DNA from: Paenibacillus sp. FSL R7-0204
GTDB taxonomy: Bacteria > Bacillota > Bacilli > Paenibacillales > Paenibacillaceae
Assembly (NCBI RefSeq): GCF_038002225.1
Contig: NZ_JBBOCA010000001.1
Location: forward strand, 4,960,001-5,024,000
Reading direction: 5' to 3'
DNA length: 64,000 nucleotides
Each line of letters begins with the position of its first letter. The stretch's first letter is position 1. Below the pieces are notes generated by a model that worked only from the letters and a program-made list of their open reading frames with translations, was not told the origin of the DNA and did no database searches. The position numbers and the translations under genes are program-made. Below, piece after piece: positions 1 through 8,624 of the stretch.

Positions 1-865
1 CCTCTGCCAGTAATTGTTCATTGATCGGCTCTTCGGTCCATTTAATATTGTTGCGGATATTCTCCGGCGTTGCCGTACTGACCAAGGTGGTTGGAATCTG
101 CTCGTTCGCCGTGGAGAACTGGACCGCCAGCTTGGCGATGTCTTCCCCCTTATCCCTGCAATATTCAGCAGCACGCTGACACGCGGCCTGAATCTCCGCT
201 CCCGCCGGGTGCCAGTCCGGCACCTTGCGGTTGCTGAGCAGCCCCATCGAGATGGGCGACGCATTCATCAGCCCCGTGCCGCTCTCCTCCAGCAGCGGAA
301 GGAGCCGGAGCAGTGTGGTATCGTTGAGCGAATAATGGCAATAGGACAGAATGACATCAAGCTTAGTCTGCGGCAGCACCTTCTCGAACACACTCAGCGG
401 CAGGCCGCTGACGCCGAAGTAACGGATTTTGCCTGCCTGCTTCAGCTCTTCCAGCGCCGGAATCCCCTCCTCCATCACCTGCGTAAGCGAGCCGAATTCA
501 ACATCATGCAGCAGCAGAATATCCAGGTAATCCGTGCCCAGACGGCCCATGCTCTCTTCCGCGCTGCGGATGATCCGCTCTCTGGAGAAATCGAATTCCC
601 CCTCACCGTAACGTCCAGCCTTCGTACTCAAGATATACTTGTCACGCGATACCGTCTGGAGTGCCTCTCCCAGCACCGTTTCCGCTTTCATCAGGCCGTA
701 GTATGGGGAGACGTCAATGAGGTTAATGCCCAGATCAATCGCCGTATGAACCGTAAGGATGGCCTCATCCTTCGGAACCTCCCGGAACACGCTGCCCAGC
801 GAAGAGGCCCCGAAGCTTAATGCTGAGACCTCCAGTCCCGTATTGCCCAGCTTTCTGTATTTCAT
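1..865 (-). CDS. aldo/keto reductase, L-fucose/L-galactose dehydrogenase-like (3' end outside window)
   Basis: Soluble NAD(P)H-dependent aldo/keto reductase; the first 288 codons are present and the stop lies beyond the left edge. The start is an ATG at 865 with AGGAGG ideally placed upstream. The N-terminus KLGNTGLEVSALSFGA is typical of the family, and the catalytic tetrad is visible as Asp51 and Tyr56 (in LIDVSPYYG), Lys82 (STKAGRYG) and His120 (LLLHDVEFG). Family members oxidise sugars such as L-fucose or L-galactose to lactones, and the neighbouring gene on the same strand is a fuconolactonase-type amidohydrolase, which supports a sugar dehydrogenase role (inference). The two genes are separated by about 270 bp that include a hairpin repeat, so they may be transcribed separately. 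A general xenobiotic aldo/keto reductase is the alternative. Confidence 0.88.
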   Translation of the reverse strand, partial: MKYRKLGNTGLEVSALSFGASSLGSVFREVPKDEAILTVHTAIDLGINLIDVSPYYGLMKAETVLGEALQTVSRDKYILSTKAGRYGEGEFDFSRERIIRSAEESMGRLGTDYLDILLLHDVEFGSLTQVMEEGIPALEELKQAGKIRYFGVSGLPLSVFEKVLPQTKLDVILSYCHYSLNDTTLLRLLPLLEESGTGLMNASPISMGLLSNRKVPDWHPAGAEIQAACQRAAEYCRDKGEDIAKLAVQFSTANEQIPTTLVSTATPENIRNNIKWTEEPINEQLLAE

Positions 866-914
866 ATCGCTCAACCTCCTATAATTAGTGAAGCTATATA
901 ACAGACACTTAAGT

Positions 915-1107
915 TTTGAACTTGAAGCTTAGTCGTCACTGCGGTGAACATTTGGCCCTCCGGCCGCTGTTGTCAACAGATTCCTTTGATTTTCCCCCGC
1001 TATTCGCGGATGAAATCCGTTGACTGCTGATGCTTCCGTAGCGAGCTTTCCTGCGGAAAGCTTTTAGGCGGACGCTACCGCTCCTACAGTTCCAAATTTC
1101 CCCTCCG
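915..1107. repeat. nested hairpin repeat, copy 1
   Basis: Intergenic copy of a repeat seen again at 8398-8570 and in part at 20169-20256. It shares the motif CTCCGGCCGCTGTTGTCA followed by a stem whose arms are near 970-982 and 1013-1024 (TCAACAGATT pairing with AATCCGTTGA), a tip hairpin CCGC/GCGG at about 997-1009, and the tail CTACCGCTCCT-CAGTTCCAAA. This copy carries an extra hairpin, AGCTTTC/GAAAGCT, near 1044-1062. No open reading frame fits it. Role unknown. Confidence 0.6.
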
Positions 1108-1132
1108 CTTCTTTTTGCTTTTCGTTAACACC

Positions 1133-1975
1133 TTAGTTCTGCTTATCCAGCTTATAAAATCTAGCAGCATTCGCTCCAAACACCGGCTCCATCTCTTCCG
1201 CAGACAAGCGGTCTTGCAGTGCTGTGCGCAGAATCCCCACAACCTCCTCATAGGTTGCCGCCATCAGGCACACAGGCCAGTCGCTGCCAAACATCACCCG
1301 CCCGGGTCCGAACAGCTCCAGCACGGCACTTACGTAAGCAGTGAAATCCTCCTGCTTCCAGCCCTGCGGATCAGCCTCCGTAACCATCCCGGACAGCTTG
1401 CAGTAAATCCCCGGATACTTAGCCACCTCCGCCATCAGGCTTCGCCACGGCTCTAATTGGCCCGAAGCAATCCTCGGCTTGGCCAGATGATCAATAACTC
1501 CCCGCAGTCCCGGAACCCGTTCCAGCATCGCAATGAGCTGCGGAAGCTGATCGGCCAGCACCAGCAGGTCCACCGGTACATCCCGCTCCGCAAGATATGA
1601 GAGCGCTTCTATATATGGCCGGGTCAAAAGCACACCGGGGTCTGCCATCTCCTGAATCATCACCCGCAGCCCGGTGAACTTCGGATGTCTGCTGAGTCGC
1701 TCGAATTCTGCCTGGAAGGAAGGGCTTGCAAGATCCAGCCAGCCAATGACACCCGCGACAGACTCCGCTTGCCCGCTGAGTTCCAGAATGTATTCCGTCT
1801 CCTCCACAGTCGGCGCAGCCTGTACCACAATGGTGCGGCTGATCCCATGCTTCGTCAGCTCCGGCTCCAGATCAGCAGGCAGATAATCCCGGAACAGCAC
1901 CGGAATCTCCGGCGTAATCCATCCATAATCATCCCTGTCTATCTTCCAATAATGCTGGTGAGCATCAATATACAT
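1133..1975 (-). CDS. amidohydrolase family 2, L-fuconolactonase-like lactonase
   Basis: Cytoplasmic TIM-barrel amidohydrolase of 280 aa, full length for the COG3618 / Amidohydro_2 family, which hydrolyses L-fucono- and L-rhamnono-lactones to the acids. Seen: the metal-binding HxH motif at His6-His8 (MYIDAHQHYW), His163 in IDHLAKPR and Asp232 in MFGSDWPV. The start was set at the ATG at 1975, because GGAGG lies 7 nt upstream and the conserved N-terminus begins there; an in-frame start 33 nt further upstream would bury that ribosome site. It follows the aldo/keto reductase in genomic context, so a dehydrogenase-then-lactonase oxidative sugar pathway is likely (inference). It is divergent from the AraC gene at 2107. 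The exact sugar cannot be read from sequence. Confidence 0.85.
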   Translation of the reverse strand: MYIDAHQHYWKIDRDDYGWITPEIPVLFRDYLPADLEPELTKHGISRTIVVQAAPTVEETEYILELSGQAESVAGVIGWLDLASPSFQAEFERLSRHPKFTGLRVMIQEMADPGVLLTRPYIEALSYLAERDVPVDLLVLADQLPQLIAMLERVPGLRGVIDHLAKPRIASGQLEPWRSLMAEVAKYPGIYCKLSGMVTEADPQGWKQEDFTAYVSAVLELFGPGRVMFGSDWPVCLMAATYEEVVGILRTALQDRLSAEEMEPVFGANAARFYKLDKQN

Positions 1976-2106
1976 GATAACGCCTCCATTCCACCTTATT
2001 GTAAACATCCGATAAAGGAATAAAAATAGCTAAAACAAACAAATCTATACCTTATTTTGATATGATGTGGGTAAGAATGCAGAGATATAACTCAGGGGGA
2101 GACTTC

Positions 2107-2973
2107 ATGGAACCGATCCGCAGGCATTTTGACCATCAATTGCCAATTACGCTGCTGCTGGACTATAAGGAAACGAAAAGCCCGCAGCGCGAGCTGCCCG
2201 ACCACCAGCATGACTGGTACGAATTCATCTACGTATACGGCGGCAAAGGAAGCTTTTTCATCGATCAAACCTTTTATGAGATGCATCCGGGCGACATCAT
2301 TGTTGTTCCCGGAAACACGGTGCACCGGGGATTTCCCGACAATGAGGAGCCGGTGACCTCCTCCGCCCTTTTTTTCAGCCCGGCTCTGATCCATAACCAT
2401 ACCTACAGTGAGTCTTATCCCTATCTGAAGCTGTTCGACGCTGCCAAGACCAACAAGCAGTACAAGTATACCCTGTCTCCAGAGCATGCTGAGATTCTGC
2501 AACATGATATCGATGCGATCCACCGGGAGCGCGAGCAGAATCAGCCGGACGGCGGGCAGGCGCTTACGCTGCTGCTTCACCTTACCCTGCTGCATCTGAA
2601 CCGCTACTGTCTGCCGCAAGCCGCCGAGCCGGTTGCTTCAAATCCCTTGCTGCCGGAGTGGTTCCGTGAGGCGCTCAGCTATATCAACGATCATCTGGTT
2701 CAGCCGCTGGAGCTAAGCTCCCTGGCTGCACGGGCCTCGATCTCACCGGCCCATTTCAGCCGGGTCTTCAAGCAGCGTCTGGGCATGAATGTGACGGATT
2801 ATATTGCCACCAAGCGGATTTTTGCCGCCAAGGACAGCCTGCTGCAATCAAGCTATACCATCGAGCAAATTGCCATGGCCTGCGGCTTCGAGAGCCTGCC
2901 CCACTTCTACCGTACATTCAAAAGAATCACCAGCATGACACCCGCCGCCTACCGCAAGAGTAACAGAGCCTAG
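2107..2973 (+). CDS. AraC family transcriptional regulator (cupin plus AraC HTH)
   Basis: One-component sugar-responsive DNA-binding regulator of 288 aa. The N-terminal cupin sensor has the typical HDWYEFIYVYGGKGSFF strand and PGDIIVVPGNTVH turn near residues 35-85; the two C-terminal helix-turn-helix motifs occupy about residues 195-288, with the family signature IEQIAMACGFESLPHFYRTF. The ATG at 2107 was chosen for its GGGGGAG ribosome site; a 15-codon upstream extension has none. It is divergent from the lactonase gene and convergent with GH31, so it could control either. The ligand is unknown. Confidence 0.9.
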   Translation: MEPIRRHFDHQLPITLLLDYKETKSPQRELPDHQHDWYEFIYVYGGKGSFFIDQTFYEMHPGDIIVVPGNTVHRGFPDNEEPVTSSALFFSPALIHNHTYSESYPYLKLFDAAKTNKQYKYTLSPEHAEILQHDIDAIHREREQNQPDGGQALTLLLHLTLLHLNRYCLPQAAEPVASNPLLPEWFREALSYINDHLVQPLELSSLAARASISPAHFSRVFKQRLGMNVTDYIATKRIFAAKDSLLQSSYTIEQIAMACGFESLPHFYRTFKRITSMTPAAYRKSNRA

Positions 2974-3027
2974 TAGAGCTTCTCTATTTAGCTTACAAAA
3001 CGTTCAAGTTGGTTACAATGCTCAGCC

Positions 3028-5454
3028 TTAGCTCTGAAGATCCTCCTCGCGGACGGTTACAGCTTCCCCTTCATAAGTGACAATGCAGCTTCCGGCATGC
3101 CCCGCCAGCTCTACGGCAAATTGCCTTACCTCCTGCATTCCGGCATAGTCTCCGGCCCGCTTCCCGATAGTCAGGCTGCGGTCCGCTTCACACCAGCTCA
3201 GCTCGATCATGGCATAGGAGCCGGTCTCATAGTTATAATTATCGCCTTCATCTTCATACAGGGTGAAGGCTGCATCCTTCCCGCCGTATACCTTGAGCCT
3301 CGTCACCGCCTCCGGCTGTTCATCCGTATATTGAACATCGGGGCCGAGCGGAACAATGGACCCGGCGCGGACATACAGGGGAAGCGTCTCCAGATCTGCT
3401 TTTGCTACAATCGTCACGCCGCCATCCAACCGTTCATCGCTCCAGTAATCGTACCATTCGCCTTCAGGAAGATACACACTGCGCTGCTTAAGTACTCCTT
3501 CAAGCTCACGGGAGCCGGGACCGTAATACATGGCCTCTGTCACGGGAGCCACCATGAAGGCCGGACCGAACATGAACTGATCGGCGATGGCATGGACCTG
3601 CACATCCTCCCGGTAATCGAAGGCCAGCGCACGGAACATAGTATAACTGCGGTGTGCTACAGCTCCGGCGAGGGAGTAGATGTATGGCATCAGCCGGTAA
3701 CGGAGCTTCAGGTATTTCACCAAGGTATCATACATCGGCTCACCCTCCTGGCCGAACTGCCAGATCTCTCTCGGCGTATCCGTGCCATGCGCACGGAACA
3801 TCGGCAGGAAGGCCCCAAGCTGGAACCAGCGGACATATAGCTCCCGGTAGCCCAGATCCGCAACACCCTCGTCATAATCCCCGCTCCAGAACCATTGCTC
3901 CTTGTGATTCTTCACGAAGAACGCTCCGATATCCAGCGTCCAGTATGGCGAACCGGTCAGGCAAAAGTTAAGGCCGTCTGCAATCTGCTTCCTCAGCGTC
4001 TCCCAATTGGCGGCTATATCACCAGACCATGTAATCGTGCCATAGCGGTGCTGCCCTGCGAATGCGGAGCGTGTCAGATTGATTACCCGCTTCGCTGAGG
4101 TCGCTGCACGCTGGCCTTCATAGATTCCTTTGGAGTGCTGCATGGAATAGGCATTGATCAAGCCCGGATCGAGATACCGCTTCGATTCTGCCGTATTAAT
4201 CAGCAGCCGCTGCTCCGGCTCCGGCTTGACCGCCCCCTTCCAGTCCGCTTCGAACGGCTCGGTGCAATCGCACCACCAGGCATCAATGCCGTGGGCGAAC
4301 AGCCCTTCGTTGGCCTGCTTCCAGTACAGCGCACGAGCCTCCTCCGAGAAGGCGTCATACGTCGCCTGATTGCCGAGCAGGAAACCGCGTGCCTTCATCT
4401 CTTCATGATTCTCCCCGCCCGCGCCCATAATCGGCCAGATGGATACCATCAGCTTGGCGTTCATAGCGTGCAGGCTGCTCATCATCTGCGAGGGATCGGG
4501 GAAGCGCTCAGGATCGAAAGTCTTTTGCCCCCACAGATTCCCCGTCCAGGACTGCCAGTCGAGTACGATACAGTCGAGGGGAAGCGAACGTTCACGATAC
4601 TCTTGTACGATGGCAAGCAGTTCCGCCTGGGAGACGTATCTTTCCTTGGACTGCACATACCCGAAGGACCACTTCGGCAGCATCGGCGCTTCTCCGGTCA
4701 GATAGCGGATTCCCGCCGTAATCTGATCGAATTCGGGTCCATAAATGAAATAGTAATCCATCTCTTCATCCGCATCACTCCAGAGGTACGAGCCAAAGGC
4801 ATCGTCATGAAAAGTCATATAAGACCCCGAATCTACCAGAATCCCGTAGCCGCGTGTAGACACCAGTACCGGTACAACCGCCTTCATATTCTGCTGGTAC
4901 AAGTATTGCTGCCGTCCCCGGAGGTTCATCATCCCCTCTTCATGGGAGCCAAGTCCGTACAGGGCCTCCCCTTCCTGCCATTCGAATTCCAGCTTCGTAT
5001 GAAAAGCCTCCCGGTCCAGCCTCCGGTTAACGCCCTCCGCTCTGGCACGCAGCCCATCAGCACCCTGCCCAGTCTCTACTGTGTCTGCTGAAGCATCGAA
5101 GACAGTATGATAGACCTCTGTACGCTCCAGGGTTTTGCCGCCTCTGGCCGGCTCCCGTGTCAGCAATGTGCCGTCCGCAGCTCTGTAGCTGAAGGCACAG
5201 GTCTCTTTATCCACTTCAATCGTTAGCTGCGCCGTTGAGATCTCCAGATGACCGGGCAGCTCTGTGACATTGTACTCTACGTTCTCTGCCGCTGGCCGGC
5301 TCACCACCATCAGACTCTCTTTGCCGCTCAGCCCAGCATTCAGAGTATAGCGGATTCTGGCAATCTCCGGCGTACACCAGCCGATATGCATCATTCCCTC
5401 ACTAGTCTCCAGCCTTACACCAGCCTCGCCGGATTGAACAGTTATCAGTTTCAC
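3028..5454 (-). CDS. glycoside hydrolase family 31, alpha-xylosidase-type
   Basis: Retaining exo-alpha-glycosidase of 808 aa. A beta-sandwich N-domain (about 1-240) precedes the (beta/alpha)8 domain. The catalytic nucleophile is Asp396 in DAWWCDCTEPF and the acid/base Asp479 in TITWSGDIAANW; beta-sandwich C-domains follow. No signal peptide, so intracellular. The start is a GTG at 5454 preceded by AAGGTGG at 7 nt; the longer open frame from 5562 runs through the divergent promoter region. The WWCDxTEP form is shared by GH31 enzymes annotated as alpha-xylosidase or alpha-glucosidase, so alpha-xylosidase on xyloglucan oligosaccharides is the favoured but unproven activity. Divergent from the AraC gene at 5574, its probable regulator. 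Confidence 0.9.
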   Translation of the reverse strand: MKLITVQSGEAGVRLETSEGMMHIGWCTPEIARIRYTLNAGLSGKESLMVVSRPAAENVEYNVTELPGHLEISTAQLTIEVDKETCAFSYRAADGTLLTREPARGGKTLERTEVYHTVFDASADTVETGQGADGLRARAEGVNRRLDREAFHTKLEFEWQEGEALYGLGSHEEGMMNLRGRQQYLYQQNMKAVVPVLVSTRGYGILVDSGSYMTFHDDAFGSYLWSDADEEMDYYFIYGPEFDQITAGIRYLTGEAPMLPKWSFGYVQSKERYVSQAELLAIVQEYRERSLPLDCIVLDWQSWTGNLWGQKTFDPERFPDPSQMMSSLHAMNAKLMVSIWPIMGAGGENHEEMKARGFLLGNQATYDAFSEEARALYWKQANEGLFAHGIDAWWCDCTEPFEADWKGAVKPEPEQRLLINTAESKRYLDPGLINAYSMQHSKGIYEGQRAATSAKRVINLTRSAFAGQHRYGTITWSGDIAANWETLRKQIADGLNFCLTGSPYWTLDIGAFFVKNHKEQWFWSGDYDEGVADLGYRELYVRWFQLGAFLPMFRAHGTDTPREIWQFGQEGEPMYDTLVKYLKLRYRLMPYIYSLAGAVAHRSYTMFRALAFDYREDVQVHAIADQFMFGPAFMVAPVTEAMYYGPGSRELEGVLKQRSVYLPEGEWYDYWSDERLDGGVTIVAKADLETLPLYVRAGSIVPLGPDVQYTDEQPEAVTRLKVYGGKDAAFTLYEDEGDNYNYETGSYAMIELSWCEADRSLTIGKRAGDYAGMQEVRQFAVELAGHAGSCIVTYEGEAVTVREEDLQS

Positions 5455-5573
5455 AATGCTTCCACCTTTCCTTATGACTTCCTCTGATGATAATGATATT
5501 ATTATTGGTATCGGTTCATCTAGCATATATTTACGCGATATCAACACAATATAGCGATTCACAGGAGGGCATC

Positions 5574-6467
5574 ATGTACGAACACCGTTACCGGGAGAAT
5601 AAGCTGCACGGGCAGCCGGAATTTCCGCTACATATCTACCGGGTGGAGCATCAGGCCCGCGTGCATTCCATTCTTCCTGTGCATTGGCATAACGAAATGG
5701 AGATTATCTATCTGGCGGAAGGCCTCGCTACCTTCCATATCGAGAGCCGTGAGTTCGACATCCAGGCTGGAGATGCCCTGATCGTTCATCCCGGTGAACT
5801 TCATTCAGGCATGGACACCGCTATGGGCGGCACCTGTTATTATTCCATCGTGTTCAAAGGCTCCTGGCTGTCTTCACCGCAGCCCGACCGGGTACAGGAG
5901 CTGTTCCTGGACCCCGTCCTGCAAGGGTCGGTCCGGCTTCCCGCTCTATTATCTGCTGCAGATGCTGCCCACTCCCCCTTACTTCTGCTGATCAGGGAGC
6001 TGCTAAGCCGCTATGAGCGTAAGGCCGGGGCATACGAAATGGGTCTGAAGGCGCTCTTGCTGCTATTCATCGCGGACAGCTATCAATACGGGCTGACCGG
6101 GCTGAACCCGGCGGCGGAGACCCGGCACGGCCGGGAATATAACCGGCAGATCCGGGAGGTGCTGAGCTATATGGAGGCACATTCCCGCGACCGGCTGGAG
6201 CTGGATCAGCTTGCCTCTGTCGTAGCGCTGAGCCGCTCGCATTTCTGCAAGTTTTTCAAGGCTCAGACGGGGATGCGCCCGATGGAATATCTGAACTATA
6301 TCCGCATCAGCCAGGCGGCCAGTCTGCTCCGCAGCGGATCATACAATGTGCTGGAGGCTGCACTGGAATCAGGCTACCAGCATGTCAGCTACTTTTCCAA
6401 GTGGTTCAAGCATTATATGAACATGACGCCCTCAGAGTACAAGGCCCGGTATTCTTCAGGCGTGTAG
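5574..6467 (+). CDS. AraC family transcriptional regulator, divergent from GH31
   Basis: 297-aa regulator with an N-terminal cupin (HWHNEMEIIYLAEGLATF near residues 35-55, then IHPGELHSG) and two C-terminal AraC helix-turn-helix motifs (about 200-297; LDQLASVVALSRSHFCKFF and a final MTPSEYKARY). The ATG at 5574 has a perfect AGGAGG four bases upstream of the ATC-ATG context; an earlier in-frame start at 5487 lies in the AT-rich intergenic region and lacks a ribosome site. Only 119 bp separate it from the GH31 start, so both promoters lie in that gap and the regulator very probably controls GH31 (inference). Confidence 0.9.
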   Translation: MYEHRYRENKLHGQPEFPLHIYRVEHQARVHSILPVHWHNEMEIIYLAEGLATFHIESREFDIQAGDALIVHPGELHSGMDTAMGGTCYYSIVFKGSWLSSPQPDRVQELFLDPVLQGSVRLPALLSAADAAHSPLLLLIRELLSRYERKAGAYEMGLKALLLLFIADSYQYGLTGLNPAAETRHGREYNRQIREVLSYMEAHSRDRLELDQLASVVALSRSHFCKFFKAQTGMRPMEYLNYIRISQAASLLRSGSYNVLEAALESGYQHVSYFSKWFKHYMNMTPSEYKARYSSGV

Positions 6468-6585
6468 TGTCCGGGGCATTACTCCATTACCATCTGGTGT
6501 GGGCGGGAGCGGACAACAAATAGGCCCCGCCCTCTACGAGCTAGATTACTAGGCAAGAGATTTCTTGCACCTGGCTGCAAGCCAT

Positions 6586-6763
6586 GCGGACTCAGATGCC
6601 GCTATCTTCCTGAAAACCGAAGAAATGAGCTTTTCACGGACTCAGTGGCCGTTAATTAACTGTTTCTGTCTCATTTGGCTTCCATATCGCCCATTTAAGG
6701 TCCACTGAGTCCGTAGCTCGTGAATAATCACACTTTTGGACAAAATAGCGGCACCTGTGTCCG
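6586..6763. repeat. nested imperfect inverted repeat
   Basis: Outer arms 6586-6605 (GCGGACTCAGATGCCGCTAT) and 6745-6763 (ATAGCGGCACCTGTGTCCG) pair with few mismatches; inner arms 6635-6650 and 6699-6714 (ACGGACTCAGTGG against CCACTGAGTCCGT) pair perfectly over 13 bp. The outer and inner arms also resemble each other, as if one short element were repeated in opposite orientations. It looks like a non-autonomous intergenic repeat; no terminal duplication could be established. Confidence 0.6.
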
Positions 6764-6851
6764 TGCACTACTCCAGATGTTGGAGCTAAGGCTTAAGTTG
6801 CAAATGAGAGGAACCCTCGCTGTCTTCAACTAACTATCCTCCATCCAATAG

Positions 6852-6889
6852 AGCAGCAGCGCCTGAGAGAGTTCTCGGGCGCTGCTGCT
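6852..6889. terminator. hairpin terminator candidate after GH43
   Basis: Perfect 12-bp stem AGCAGCAGCGCC / GGCGCTGCTGCT with a 14-nt loop, 43 bp beyond the stop of the GH43 gene on the minus strand. No clear T-run on either side, so intrinsic termination is only probable. Confidence 0.55.
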
Positions 6890-6932
6890 TGTCATGCTCT
6901 ATTCCATTCCATCCCGTCCCGCCCGCGACCGC

Positions 6933-8363
6933 TTAAGCTAGTGTAAACGATGCAAACTGCGCGCCGCCGCCCCCGGTATACGTGAAATACAGCGCCTGAA
7001 CACCGTCCGGAATCGTCACTTCCGCAGCATATTCTTTCCAGACATTCGTAAAGCCTACCGGAATAGAAGCAAGCGCAGGCCCGTCCCAAGCTGTCTTCAC
7101 CTGGAACTCACCATGGCAATATCCCCGCACCTTGATGGAGACCCGGCTAACCCCCTTGCAGTCAAAATACTTGAACCCCGCGGTCGCCGACTCCGTCATA
7201 TTGGCAATATAGCCAACCTCTTCCTCGCCGTCTCTGCCGTCCTGGGTAATCTTCGGGAACCGGCTGTCCATCCAGGCACCCATCTTGCCAAACCCTCCGG
7301 TATACATCTCCTGATCCTTGGTGAACAAATGACAGGCCAGGCAGGCCGGATATTCTCCGCGTCCTTCCAGCGGGCCGCCGTTCGGGCCGGAGGTTGTAAT
7401 CTCCACCTGCGGGATGGTGCCGTCTTCACGGAACGTAATCGGCTCGATGCAGCCCTGGCGCGAGAACGCGGTCCCGTTGGTATGCCGGTGATAGAAGATA
7501 TACCACGCTCCATTAACCTCCACGATGCTGCCGTGGTTATTGCCGCCGTAATACATCGTCCGGTCCGCAGGCTTATACGTATCGATATGCAGATCACAGT
7601 TGCTCACAATGACTCCCTGATACACGAAATCCCGGGTAGGATGACTGCTGGTGGCATAACACAGCTCATGCATGGAGATGGAGGAATAGATCAGGTAGTA
7701 GATATCTCCTCTTTTGCGGATGGAAGGGGCCTCGAAGAACTCATAGCCCTCGAAGCCGGTTCCCTGGCTGTAAGGCTGGCTCGGTGCCACGAACACAGGC
7801 TCTTCAATAATCGTCAGCATATCTGGACCCAGTACGGTAGCCATCGCGCCGTGTCTGGACTTGTCGCCGTATCCGCAGAAGCCGGTGTACAGGTACGTGG
7901 TGTCGCCTTCGGTCAATACCCCCGGGTCAAACTGCGGCTCATCGCCTTCCCGTTCGCCCAGACGCGTGCCGTCCCCGTAGGTTACATAGCCGTAGAATTC
8001 ATATTTGCCGCCCGGCTTATCGCAGACCGCTACCGATACGGCAGAAACCTTGTCCAGTACATAGTAGAGATAGTAGCGCCCGTCCGGTCCCTGCGTCACA
8101 TCCGGTGCATAGAGACACATGCTGCCTTCCGGGTTGAGCGGGTCATCTGTCGTCTTGTAGATCACCCCTTCATACTGCCAATCGCCCAGATTGTCCTCCG
8201 GCGCTGACCAGCAGACGTAGTCGTTCAGACAGAAGGCGTGTCCATTGAACCGGTCATGCGAGCCATAGACATATACTCTTCCTTCAAAAACATAAGGTTC
8301 CGCATCCGGCACGTACTCCCAGGAAGGCAGGTATGGGTTGAATCCTTGTTGTTGTGTTGTCAT
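6933..8363 (-). CDS. glycoside hydrolase family 43, copy a (arabinosidase/xylosidase)
   Basis: Inverting exo-hydrolase of 476 aa with a five-bladed beta-propeller followed by a C-terminal beta-sandwich (about 355-476) resembling a family 6 carbohydrate-binding module. Catalytic residues are readable: general base Asp20 (YVPDAEPYVF), pKa-modulating Asp88 (LYAPDVTQ) and general acid Glu211 (YEFFEAPSIRKRG). No signal peptide, so cytoplasmic. The ATG at 8363 has AGGAGG 8 nt upstream. A clear paralogue lies at 39612-41072. GH43 covers alpha-L-arabinofuranosidases and beta-xylosidases; the substrate is not decidable here. It follows another GH43 gene on the same strand after a 261-bp gap filled by a hairpin repeat. 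Confidence 0.9.
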   Translation of the reverse strand: MTTQQQGFNPYLPSWEYVPDAEPYVFEGRVYVYGSHDRFNGHAFCLNDYVCWSAPEDNLGDWQYEGVIYKTTDDPLNPEGSMCLYAPDVTQGPDGRYYLYYVLDKVSAVSVAVCDKPGGKYEFYGYVTYGDGTRLGEREGDEPQFDPGVLTEGDTTYLYTGFCGYGDKSRHGAMATVLGPDMLTIIEEPVFVAPSQPYSQGTGFEGYEFFEAPSIRKRGDIYYLIYSSISMHELCYATSSHPTRDFVYQGVIVSNCDLHIDTYKPADRTMYYGGNNHGSIVEVNGAWYIFYHRHTNGTAFSRQGCIEPITFREDGTIPQVEITTSGPNGGPLEGRGEYPACLACHLFTKDQEMYTGGFGKMGAWMDSRFPKITQDGRDGEEEVGYIANMTESATAGFKYFDCKGVSRVSIKVRGYCHGEFQVKTAWDGPALASIPVGFTNVWKEYAAEVTIPDGVQALYFTYTGGGGAQFASFTLA

Positions 8364-8397
8364 TCTATAATCCTCCTATTATTTATATATAGATTGA

Positions 8398-8570
8398 ACT
8401 AATGATTTTGATGTTTTGGGATGAGCCGTAACTCCAGAGAAGTTTTGGACTTCCGGCCGCTGTTGTCACCAGATTTCTTGATTCAACCGCTTTTCGCGGT
8501 AGAAATCCGGTGACAAAGGCGTTCGCTACCGCTCCTCCAGTTCCAAAACTCCCCTCCGTCACTTTTCCCT
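8398..8570. repeat. nested hairpin repeat, copy 2 (most complete)
   Basis: Three nested stems: outer AGTTTTGGA (8441-8449) with TTCCAAAACT (8541-8550); middle TTGTCACCAGATTT (8463-8476) with AAATCCGGTGACAA (8503-8516), one G-T mismatch; tip ACCGC/GCGGT (8486-8500). It fills the gap between two GH43 genes. The left half, from about AACTAATGATTTT through CAGATTTCTTGATT, is closely repeated at 20169-20256, and the core also at 915-1107. It could act as a transcript-end stabiliser or terminator, but no T-run is present. Confidence 0.65.
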
Positions 8571-8624
8571 TAAATTAAATGCTTAAGTTCAATCTATATA
8601 GATTGTAGTTGTAAGTTGGCACGA

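Larger units (their letters stand above)
6468..6932. other. intergenic region with large imperfect palindrome and terminator hairpin
   Basis: A 465-bp non-coding gap between two convergent genes. It contains a nested inverted repeat (6586-6763) and a perfect 12-bp hairpin (6852-6889), annotated separately. No open reading frame with a ribosome site was found in the rest. Confidence 0.7.

Noticed and set aside
14..820. Plus-strand 268-codon open frame
   Set aside because: Antisense to the aldo/keto reductase, which has its catalytic tetrad and ribosome site on the minus strand; the plus-strand protein resembles nothing.
4135..5091. Plus-strand 318-codon open frame inside GH31
   Set aside because: Shadow of GH31 in GC-rich DNA; no ribosome site and no recognisable domain.
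7113..8207. Plus-strand 364-codon open frame inside GH43
   Set aside because: Antisense to a GH43 gene with all three catalytic residues in place.
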